Assembly (NCBI GenBank): GCA_928724745.1
Contig: CAKMXJ010000007.1
Coordinates: forward strand, 682,001-746,000
Reading direction: 5' to 3'
Origin: Anthracocystis setariae
Taxonomy: Eukaryota; Basidiomycota; Ustilaginomycetes; Ustilaginales; Ustilaginaceae
DNA: 64,000 nt
The position numbers and the translations under genes were made by a program. Shown here in pieces: positions 42,210 through 51,403 of the stretch. The stretch's first letter is position 1, and every line of letters starts with the position of its first letter. The notes beneath the pieces are model-generated. The model did not search any database. It worked only from the letters and a program-made list of their open reading frames with translations, and was not told the DNA's origin.

Positions 42210-43145
42210 CACATGCGACATGAGCGGTGCTCGCACGCACCGTCCAGGCGAACAAGGTCGCCATCTTCACGTTTCTTTGCCTCTGCGCGTCGTGTCCACA
42301 CGGGGTGCCCAGGTCCTCTCCTGTTGAAGGTGATTACATTGTCCTGGCTGGGCAAGGCCTATCGCCACGACTGCTTGTCCCGTCCCGCTTTGTGTTCCTG
42401 CCCTTGCCTGCTTGTCTGGCGTCGAGCTCTACTGTAGTCTTCGACGGCCTGCAAGCCCCATTCGCATTCTCATTCAACCTCGCTCCGCCCAGATCAAATG
42501 AAAGACGCTCAGTAAAGCGCAATTTGTAGCTCGGAACTTTTACGAAATTTTCATCTCTCGTTACAATACCCAGATTGCTGTCGGATAGGCGAATGACGGC
42601 AAAACATGTTGTGCATCAGGTGTCCCCAGACAACGGACAGAAAGTATGAATTGCTCAATTTTCTCGATGCAGGGCAACAAGTTATGACATTTGATGGGGT
42701 TTGGTCGTTAGCCCGATCCATCTACAAGCGGAAGGAGACGAGCGTCGGTTTTCCAGACATTGATTTCAGCCATTTTGTCTCGCCTTGGCGTCGCGTAGAA
42801 ATAGCGTTTCCGAGAATTGCAAACGCAGAGCCAGCCTGAGCTCCATTTAGTGCACACAAATCCCGCAGCCATCAGGTTGTACCGGTCGCGGGGTTCAGCC
42901 GACGGCGTGGGGAACGCGTCGCTCTGTCTCGGGGATCGGGGATTTCTGACGCATGAGCAGCTGACATGACTACGCTAGGGAAATATGGTATCAATGATGC
43001 TACCCGGACTGGCCCGTCTTCATCTTCTTCAATGATGTTATGAGTGAATTTTGATGGTAGGGAGAGCAAGCAAGTCTGTGAAGTTGCCGAATCGGCCATG
43101 TTTCCCTAGTCAAGTAACATTGACAACGACAATGAACGTGTCAAC
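42210..43145. other. Intergenic region between six-Cys genes 4 and 5
   Basis: About 0.94 kb. A 77-codon open frame (42606-42839) lacks the family pattern. No gene supported. Confidence 0.5.
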
Positions 43146-43154
43146 CATAAAAAG
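43146..43154 (+). promoter_or_regulatory. TATA-like box of six-Cys gene 5
   Basis: CATAAAAAG, about 90 bases before the ATG at 43239. Confidence 0.5.
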
Positions 43155-43238
43155 GGACCTCCTCATCCGCTCCTCTCATTCTGGATCCATTCATCCACAT
43201 CTCTCTTTCCATCCTACCCACCAAACTGAAAGATCATC

Positions 43239-43640
43239 ATGCCTCAACTTCTCTGCTACACCAGCCCATCAATTGCTTCGGCTTGCTTAAAGCCGGGCTA
43301 CAACCTCCTCACCAGCGGCAGCGAGGTTGCCTATTGCTCCGTGGTGCCTGATTGCAACAACTCATACGCATGCCTGGCAGAGCAAGGCGGGTCACCCGAG
43401 TCGCAAGGTATGATGACCTGCACGTACATCAACGATGCAACTGCTGACAAGATCGCTGCAGCTGGCAGCAACGTAACCCTTATCGCCAATCCTGGCGCAT
43501 CGGGAAGTTTTGACGCATCGGAAAGAAGCACACTCCCTGCCCCACTTGCAAACTCTGCCGGCTTTATCAGCAGCAGCCCCGTCACCATTGCGGCTATCGT
43601 TGCTGCTGTGTTGGCGGTTGCAGACGCTGTCCACTACTGA
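43239..43640 (+). CDS. Six-cysteine tail-hydrophobic protein, member 5 (133 aa)
   Basis: Cysteines at 6, 16, 33, 39, 45 and 61 (spacing 9-16-5-5-15), ending MTCTYIND, near-identical to MTCSYISN of member 3. N-terminus MPQLLCYTSPSIASACLKPG, no signal peptide. The linker is Ser/Ala-rich; ANSAGF precedes the tail SPVTIAAIVAAVLAVADAVHY. Last gene of the array; a C2H2 factor gene on the opposite strand follows. Function unknown. Confidence 0.8.
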   Translation: MPQLLCYTSPSIASACLKPGYNLLTSGSEVAYCSVVPDCNNSYACLAEQGGSPESQGMMTCTYINDATADKIAAAGSNVTLIANPGASGSFDASERSTLPAPLANSAGFISSSPVTIAAIVAAVLAVADAVHY

Positions 43641-44060
43641 ATGCGAGCCATCATGCTCAATAACTTAGCAAAGTAGCTGCGCAACCTTGTCTCTCTGCTT
43701 CGAATAGGCCGTTGTCTCGTGATACACTGTGCGTGGGATCCTACCTCGCCCTGACGTTACTGATAGAGTGCATCGATCTCTACCCTTGCTGATGAGTCGA
43801 TATCACAACTGGCGGTGAAAACGTGTCTGAACCAGTTAGATGACCCTTACAATGGCGTCAATGTCCAACTTGAACAATGTTGGTACCGGTTTTGTATGAA
43901 TGCCGGAATTGTACGAACACCGGAATTGTATGAATGACTTTGATGTTGATACACTGGAAAAGCAGATGACGGCGCTATGATACAGTAGCGAGGACGTGTG
44001 CTATCGAAATCGATCCTGGACTGGAATCCAGTTGGTCCAGTCTGGTGGTTTCGGTGGCAT
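43641..44060. other. Intergenic region after the six-Cys array
   Basis: Convergent 3' region of 420 bases with a 17-bp triple repeat at 43886-43936. No gene seen. Confidence 0.5.
43886..43936. repeat. Three 17-bp tandem repeats
   Basis: Units CCGGTTTTGTATGAATG, CCGGAATTGTACGAACA and CCGGAATTGTATGAATG in direct succession. Confidence 0.85.
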
Positions 44061-46188
44061 TTATTTGGCGATTTGAGCCTTGTTCCCGTTCGAAGAAGAG
44101 CTGGAGGTGGGATGCATGCTTGATGTGCTAGTGGAAGCGTAAAGTGAGATTGCAGAGAGGGGGAAGTTGCGTCGCTCGCCGTTGGGCAGGGGAGCTACTG
44201 CGCGTTGCGATGCGGCATGACCTTGTGGAGCAGGAGATTGCGCTTGGACTCGAGCCTGCAATCGCTGAGCAACAGCTTGAACCTCTTTGGAAAGGCTGCT
44301 GGAAGATTTTGTGGAACCAGACTTGGCCGAGGTGACCCCAATTGGGGATTGTGATTCTCTTGCCGCAGCGCCTCCAACTGGGGTTGGGGCTGGCGAAAAG
44401 CTCAATGGCCTCACTGGTGGAAGCGTGACAGATTGACCGCTGCCAAGAGGTCGAGACGAGCTTTGTGTTGGCGAGACCGATGAAGAGTACGGCGTGTTCG
44501 AGGGAGACGCGGATGTTCTCGGAGAATGCGTGTCCTTGCCATCACACTGATGTCGGTTGCACGCGTCTCTGCGGACGAAAGAGCGGCCACACTTGTGACA
44601 ACGGAACTTTTTGCCTGGCGTGCCAAGCCCCAACGAGACCAGCCCACCAGTTTCACCGCCCACGACTTGTTCGGGATCTCCATGGATGCCCGGTTCTGCT
44701 TCGTTCTCGTGAATGCTGGCCACGTGGCGCTGGAGATCGTGCTTGCGGCTGAAGGAGCGTCCGCCCTCCGATTTGCAGCTTGGGTACGGGCATGCAAATG
44801 GCTTGGAACGATTCGGATCAGGGTCGTGGGTAGAAAGATGCGTGTTGAGATTGTACGCGCGAGCGAACGCCTTTTCGCATTTAGGACATGGGAAGCGTTT
44901 GACGGGGCCCGAGCCCCTCGATGCAGAAGAGGTTGCCGAAGGGGGTGTCGATGGACCGGCGATGGCGCCCGTACTTGCTGAGTGATGGCTCTGCTCCTTT
45001 GCTGCTGCTCTCGCTAACTCTTGAGATGCTCGCGCAGCTGCGGCAGCTGCGGCAGCGGCAGCGGCTTGCTGGATTGCTTTTTGAGCAGCTTGGCTGTGCT
45101 CAGCGCCAAGACGTCTGATTGCGATGGCGAGGGCGCGTTGATCTTCGCTCATGCCGTCGAGCAAGTCAGGATCAGCTTCGAGTCCAATGGCCTTAGCAGC
45201 TGCAGCGAGATCAGCTCCTGAGATTGGCTTGGATTTGGGCTGTTGAGCCACTCCATCAGCCACGATATCCTGGTCAACAATGTCGGCGATTAAAGCGTCG
45301 GTCACTCGATCCTCTTCCTCCTTGGTCATGGTAATAGACGCTGATGCGTCCTGTTGACGCGGGGTATCATTAGCGCTTGAAGTGGGCGGTGATGGAAGCT
45401 GCAGCCGAGACGCCTGCCTGAGTGCTTGATCTTGATTCTGCGGGAACTGATACTGTGCAAACGTGTTATGAAAGCTCGAACCAGACGCGCAAGTAGGATC
45501 AACAGGTGGATCTGGAGGGGCTGGGTATATCGAGGTCAGACCGCCTGCGACGGTTGTCTCGTCTTTCGTCTGAGATTGTGGGAAGACAGCCAGGCCAGTT
45601 CCAACGCTGGCTGATGCAAGATTGCTTTGATCACCAGTCACAAGGGCTGCACTACTCGCTGGGGGAGCTGGAACGGCAGGTGTTGCTGCAAGATTTGCGA
45701 CTGGTTGCTGGCCGCCGGTGGAAGCGAGGCTAGCGACGGAGGTGGAGGTAGACTTGATGAGGGCCTCTACTTGAGCTTGAATAGCCCGGGAGTCGAGCAT
45801 TGGAACAACTGGAGGAACTGGTCCAGTCTGATTTGCTTCTGTCGAGTCGGAAGTAGTAAGCCCAGGAGCAGGAAGGACGTGGTTGGTCGAGAGGGCGGCC
45901 GAGACGGCGGGTACCGCTGCTGTCCCGTCGGATGTCATCGGGAGAGTTGGTATGCGTAGTATACTGCCGGACACACCTGCAGAAGCTGTTGCAAGACCAT
46001 CTTGGCTGTACGGGTTGAAAAGCGGAGCGGAGATAGGAGCTGATGGTAGTTGGATAGGGTTATCGACAAGTGCAACGGCGGACACAGCTGGGAGCTGGGA
46101 TGACGAGGACGTGGCCGTTAGGGACGGACCACGTCCTGTAGAGTGTTGCTTCCGAGCAATGGTGAGCAAGTGTACCCGTCGGCCCAAG
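44061..46188 (-). CDS. C2H2 zinc-finger transcription factor
   Basis: Main coding exon of about 708 residues. The N-terminal ~430 are Pro/Ser/Thr/Ala/Gln-rich with an Ala run. Three zinc fingers follow: CPKCEKAFARAYNLNTHLSTH, CPYPSCKSEGGRSFSRKHDL...H (with an inserted loop in the knuckle), and a final CHKCGRSFVRRDACNRHQC with a Cys in the last ligand position. The order ARAYNL / SFSRKHDLQRH / RRDACNRH recalls fungal Crz1- or Swi5-type factors, but I cannot assign one. A good acceptor ends at 46189, so the start is on an upstream exon. One candidate is ATG 46639 to donor 46495, which fits only the later acceptor at 46136. The first in-frame ATG inside the main exon is 45938. The 5' end is unresolved. 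Confidence 0.8.
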
Positions 46189-46639
46189 CTGCGACAATCG
46201 AAAAGAAAAGAGCATGAGTATGTCAGCGGTTGTTTCAGCAAGCTCGGTTGGGAATCAGAGAGTGAACAGCGAGCAAGCAATCAATGCTGGCTGCGATAGA
46301 GTCACGGGATGTATGCCGTCATGACGAGGGCGCATCAAAAGGAGTTGCGTCGCTTCAAGAGGAAGAGGTGCGTGCCAATGTGGAGTAGCTGCGGCGTGAC
46401 TGCGGCAAGCAGGGTCCAAATCGGCGGGGCGGGACTTGCAAGATTGACAGCTCGGGTACTGCGAATCGAAGGCTTGAATTGGTGGAGCACGTACCTTGTG
46501 CGAAGACAAGCACTCTACAAGGCCGCTCGTCGTGTGCGTGGATGATAGGATGCTGGTTTTGGTGAACGTGGTCGCGATGCTGTTGGTGATCAACGGCTAC
46601 GCAATGTTGGCCAAGTCGGCCGCAGCAACTGTTCTTCAC

Positions 46640-48797
46640 AGGCTGGATCTGTTAGACTGAGACGCGGCTGCAAAATTTGGACGACAAAATTCGGAGCTGC
46701 ACATCAGTCACGTGACTATTTTCTCGCACGAAAGCGAGACTAAAGCATTTGCATGTTGCTTCTTCAGCATATCCTGCAACTGCAAGGCCACATGAGAAAC
46801 GGAGACGAGCTTTGAATGCCTTTGGAGCATATTCAATGGCCGAGTCGGGATCTCGGATACTATGGCAAGATGTTGCAGGCATGCGCTGAGGGGATGGCAG
46901 AAGGTCTTTGCGGCTTGTGGCAAGGCAGAGAAGGCGGAGAACGGTGGCGATGGCATTGACAGCCAGAAGATACGCGAGACGACGGCGTTGGGCGCTAAAC
47001 TTTGCCTTTTATCTTCTTGTTTTAACGCAGGCAACAGCCGGTTCGTTGTGCTTGAAACTGATCTTCCACAGACGCAACTCGAATGGACGATGTGATTTGT
47101 TCTTGATTTATTAATATGTGTGCCGTGGCAACGATCGACGAACGGACATCTGCCTTCCACGCCATCGAATGCTTCAGGAGATTCACAAAGCGATCTGAGC
47201 TGGAACCGAACACGAACCAAGGAATACACGCAGCCTTCAAGGCGCTGAGGATCGGCACTGGATTCCGGCGTCGAGTTGTGGTGGGGCGTTGCTCCCGACA
47301 TTTATATTGTTGCCGCGAAGAAAACAGAAGCTATGCTAATGAAACTATCGACCGAAGCCCGCCACTTTTCAGGGCTGTCACAGTATCCGAGGGTGGGGGC
47401 ATGCTTGTTTGCAGAAATCGCGGCGCAACTTCATCACTAGATTACTACACTACTACTTACTACTCCACTTGCGTTCTGTTGAAACCATGTACCGGACAAA
47501 CTCGTCTTTGATACCAACACGGCGCTGTGGAAAGGCATCGGATTCAAGGCATTGCAGCAACCAGCACACGCAGGTTGTCCTGGATCAGCCATTTTGGCGC
47601 AAGCCCAAAGCGCATTCAGGGTACACGTGAAGACGCGATAAGCGAGCAATGCCCACTTCTTTCGACAGTGGGGCTTACCGTCCACCCGGCTCTACTTTAG
47701 CAAGTGCCACCGAAAGCGTCTTGCGTGAGCTTTGTTGCTATCACCTGAAACTGGCTGTCTCAATCCTTTAGGGCACAATGCACCGGCATCGACTGCCACG
47801 AGCATTGCGGATGACCCGATAAGTACCAAAAGTCCTGCCAATCACATACTGTAGGTTGCAAGCTTGAATGCAGCGAGGCACATGGGCCGCGCCTCGATCA
47901 TGTGCTTTTTGGTGGGTTTATGCTGTATAACCCACGTCCTCTTGCGCACTTTTCGAATGCAGTAGAAATGCGGTTCGATTCATTCGTTTCTTGACAGTCT
48001 CAATTAGTGCACCGCAATTTACGGTTCAGGACAAGTGCGCTCTTTGGCTCTCGGCCTGCAAGGCACTCGTCTCAGTATCAAGCTAGTCAGAGTACGCACT
48101 CTGGGCCTCTTGGACTACATTAGGCTCTCTGGAAAGCTGTTGCTTGCCTCAATTGTGACAAACAACGGCGCTGACTCTGGTTGCTCTATCGTCAACTCGC
48201 ATGCGTTAACGTCGACCCGTCTAGACTTGAACATATCGCACCCGCTTGCTGTCAATTGCAAGCCGCGCCGCAATATGGGTCTTGCGCTTCGCGCACCGGG
48301 TCCAATGCTGGGTCTTGTCATGTTCACAAACGTGTGTTCACAGACTTTGGAATGGACAGGAGGAGCATTCGCTCCTCTGCCCCGTCGAGTCTTCCAAGGC
48401 GGCATGGCTCGAGCTTTGCCACCGCCTCGTATATAACCTCTTCCTTTTCTGCAAGCCTGTCTAACCTTGAGCTTCTTCCGCATCACTTTCTCCTTGCGTC
48501 TCGCGCTCATCATCCTCAAACTCCTTGGTTCGATCCATCGACTGGCTTCTTCGACCGAATTGCTTCACTCCAGTCACGCACCTCAAACTTTCCTCCCGCC
48601 CACACAAGCTCCAAACCTTATTCCACACCAAGTCACTCACTCGGCTCAGCAGAAGACCTGCTATCCGATTCGTCTGATCGGCGAGCGCTCCAAACTTTGA
48701 CTTGATTGCTTATCAGAACAGAATCCATGGTCCTTGGCAAGAGAACCGCACTGTGATCTCAACTGCTTTCAGACGTTTACTGCACTGGTCGAGTGCA
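46640..48797. other. 2.2-kb intergenic region
   Basis: Between the divergently transcribed C2H2 factor and Kre6/Skn1 genes. A 197-codon minus frame (47301-46708) shows no recognisable domain or splice support. The right end is the KRE6-type promoter and leader. Confidence 0.45.
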
Positions 48798-51137
48798 ATG
48801 ATGCCCCCTTCCCCTTCCTCTCCACCGATGGCGCAACGAGCCCAGTCTGCCTCTTCTGGGCAATCACACTCTCCTGTCACCTCGGTGGCATCCCTCTCCC
48901 GTGCGCCGTCCGCAGATAAAAGAAAAGGCCCCCTCATCTCCTCAAGCTCATGCGACTCTCGCTACAGTACAGACGCTCCTGAAGCTCAACGAACTGGCAC
49001 TTTTGTTCGCACACTGTCCACCAGCTCAAGCATTATCAGCGACGACCAAGGCGGCAAGAGTCTACCTTCTTCTTCTTCTTTTATCCTTCACGATACCGGG
49101 TCAGTAGATATGCAGCTCAGGGAAGGTACCGAAATGGACGCCTCAGTACAACACCAGAGCGTGGATTCACAAGATCATACCACTCTCTCGTTCACTGTTG
49201 AAGCGGGTGATCCCACTCATATCACCAGATATGTCAATCTCGGCATGACCAGGCCACTGTCGAGCATTCCCAGCGATCAGAAGGTCAATCCAAGGGGGAT
49301 CCGAGATCCCTTCAATTTGCCGCCCTCGCTCGTCAGCTCAATCGCTAGTACGCATGCCTCCACTCAATCTTCGGATGCCCCAAACTTCTTCTCCAATCCC
49401 TACTCTTGGGACACTATGGATGGCAAGAAGGAGCCAGATGACGATCTTCATGACCCTGACGCATGTACCGACGAGACTGCAGGCTGTTTCGGAAGCTCAA
49501 TTGGCAAGCGTGGGCTGCTCAACATTGGCGTTCTCGTTCTTCTTGCCCTCAGTCTCGTGGCTTTGTTTGTTGCGTTCCCTATCATCTCGTACTTCCAACG
49601 TCATCGCGAAAGCCTCAAAGGCGGTTACAACATTGGCGGTGTTAACGCCTCGGGCCAAATCGCCAGCTTTTCCGGTCTCCGCTCATCCCTCATTGACCCA
49701 GACACTCCTCAACAGGCTTACTCCAGCCTCAGCCCAGACGGCACCAAGAACATGAAGCTCGTCTTTTCCGACGAGTTCAACACCCCTGGTCGCTCCTTTT
49801 ACCCTGGGGATGACCCCTTCTGGGAGGCCTCGGATCTGCATTACTGGGCGACGAACAACTACGAATGGTACTCTCCTGATGCTGTCACCACCGCCAACGG
49901 CTCGCTACGCATCACGCTGGATCAAGTGCCGACCCACAATCTCAATTTCCGCGGAGGCTTTCTAAGTTCATGGAACAAGTTCTGCTTCACTGGCGGATAC
50001 CTTGTGGCCAGTGTTCAGCTGCCCGGATCCCCCCAGGTGGCCGGATTGTGGCCTGCTTTCTGGACCATGGGAAATCTAGGAAGGGCAGGCTATGGTGCGA
50101 CTACCGATGGCACCTGGCCATATTCGTATAATGCATGTGATGTGGGGACGTTGATGAACCAGACTGATGCAAATGGCCACCCTGCTGCAGCAGCTGTGGG
50201 CGGCAACGTCATCTGGAACAGGAAGGCAGGGTCCACTGCTCTGTCGTTCTTGCCTGGCCAGCGACTCTCAGCCTGCACTTGTGCCGGCGAGGACCATCCT
50301 GGACCCATTCAGAAGGATGGAAGTCTGCGTGGACGAAGCGCCCCCGAGATTGACGTCTTCGAAGCTCAAGTTGATGGCTCTCTTGGGCTGACCGTTTCTC
50401 AGTCGATGCAGACGGCGCCATTCAACATGTACTACAATCTCACCAACTCCACGGGCCCTGCATACGAATTCTTCCAACCCGACTCGCATCTGAATTCATA
50501 CAATGGACAGAACGATCAACAGGCTCTCAGTGGAGTCTCCGTCGCTTCGCAAACTGCGGTTCAGCACGATGGGAATGGTTCCTATGCTGACTACGGGTTC
50601 GAATACATCCCAGGAACTAAAGGTCACATCCAATGGGTCTCCAATGGTCAGCGCTCGTGGAGGGTCAATGCTGCCGCGCTCGAAGCCGATCCTGTCTCTC
50701 GGATCAGCGACCGTCCCATCCCTGAAGAGCCCATGTACATCATCTTCAATCTTGGCATTTCGGAGAATTTTGGTGCCCCGGATTGGACGCATCTGAAGTT
50801 CCCTGCGATCATGCAGGTCGATTGGGTCAGGTTGTACCAGGACCCTGACCAGGAAAACATTGGTTGCGATCCCGAAGACTTCCCTACGGCAGACTATATT
50901 CAACGACACCAGGCGGCTTATGAAAACGCCAACTACACCGTTTGGGGAGGAAGCGTCGAGCAAGGCGGCTATGGTGCTTTGTGGCCAAGGAACAGGTTGT
51001 ATCCAGAAGGTTGCGCTGCACCCACAAGCACCCAACCTGGTTCTCCGGTGAAGCCGTATCCTCAGGCGAGTGCCGTTCCTTCCAGCCAGATTGCGGCTGG
51101 TCAGAAATTTGTTAAATTCGTCAACCAAACCTATTAA
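48798..51137 (+). CDS. KRE6: Kre6/Skn1-type beta-1,6-glucan synthesis protein (GH16)
   Basis: Type II membrane protein of the secretory pathway needed for cell-wall beta-1,6-glucan. The ATG at 48798 gives 779 residues (the frame runs 32 codons upstream only to a TTG). A Ser-rich cytosolic N-terminus of ~240 residues precedes one membrane span (GVLVLLALSLVALFVAFPII). The lumenal part has the SKN1/GH16 fold: KLVFSDEFNTPGRSFYPGDD, DLHYWATNNYEWYSPDAV, GLWPAFWTMGNLGRAGYGAT, WPYSYNACDVGT and the catalytic-type motif APEIDVFEAQ at about residue 516, then IPEEPMYIIFNLGIS. Several N-glycosylation sequons are present. Yeast has paralogues KRE6 and SKN1; the name here marks the family. It converges with the zinc-cluster gene. 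Confidence 0.93.
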   Translation: MMPPSPSSPPMAQRAQSASSGQSHSPVTSVASLSRAPSADKRKGPLISSSSCDSRYSTDAPEAQRTGTFVRTLSTSSSIISDDQGGKSLPSSSSFILHDTGSVDMQLREGTEMDASVQHQSVDSQDHTTLSFTVEAGDPTHITRYVNLGMTRPLSSIPSDQKVNPRGIRDPFNLPPSLVSSIASTHASTQSSDAPNFFSNPYSWDTMDGKKEPDDDLHDPDACTDETAGCFGSSIGKRGLLNIGVLVLLALSLVALFVAFPIISYFQRHRESLKGGYNIGGVNASGQIASFSGLRSSLIDPDTPQQAYSSLSPDGTKNMKLVFSDEFNTPGRSFYPGDDPFWEASDLHYWATNNYEWYSPDAVTTANGSLRITLDQVPTHNLNFRGGFLSSWNKFCFTGGYLVASVQLPGSPQVAGLWPAFWTMGNLGRAGYGATTDGTWPYSYNACDVGTLMNQTDANGHPAAAAVGGNVIWNRKAGSTALSFLPGQRLSACTCAGEDHPGPIQKDGSLRGRSAPEIDVFEAQVDGSLGLTVSQSMQTAPFNMYYNLTNSTGPAYEFFQPDSHLNSYNGQNDQQALSGVSVASQTAVQHDGNGSYADYGFEYIPGTKGHIQWVSNGQRSWRVNAAALEADPVSRISDRPIPEEPMYIIFNLGISENFGAPDWTHLKFPAIMQVDWVRLYQDPDQENIGCDPEDFPTADYIQRHQAAYENANYTVWGGSVEQGGYGALWPRNRLYPEGCAAPTSTQPGSPVKPYPQASAVPSSQIAAGQKFVKFVNQTY

Positions 51138-51403
51138 CTAGCTCAGCGATTCACCCAGGCTGCAGCCGAGCCCCTTGATCTTCATGGTCATCTTGCAAAG
51201 CTTCCCTTCTGTACATAAGCTCGTTCCTAAGTAGGCAGTGGGCCGATCATTTCTAGGTCTTCGGCCCCCCTCTCACCGCGAGCTCGAATCACACACCACA
51301 CCCCATGTCTGTCTGTAAAGAAAACCGCGAACAAGCACTTTTTGAGTGATGGGCGCTTACTCTGCCAAAAAATACATCTTGGAGCACAGAACGGTAAAGT
51401 ACA

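Noticed and set aside
42606..42839. 77-codon plus frame between six-Cys genes 4 and 5
   Set aside because: No six-Cys pattern or hydrophobic tail and no TATA box at the family distance.
46708..47301. 197-codon minus-strand frame with a true ATG
   Set aside because: Cys/Ser/His-rich without repeats, domain or splice support, in a long intergenic region; not convincing as a gene.
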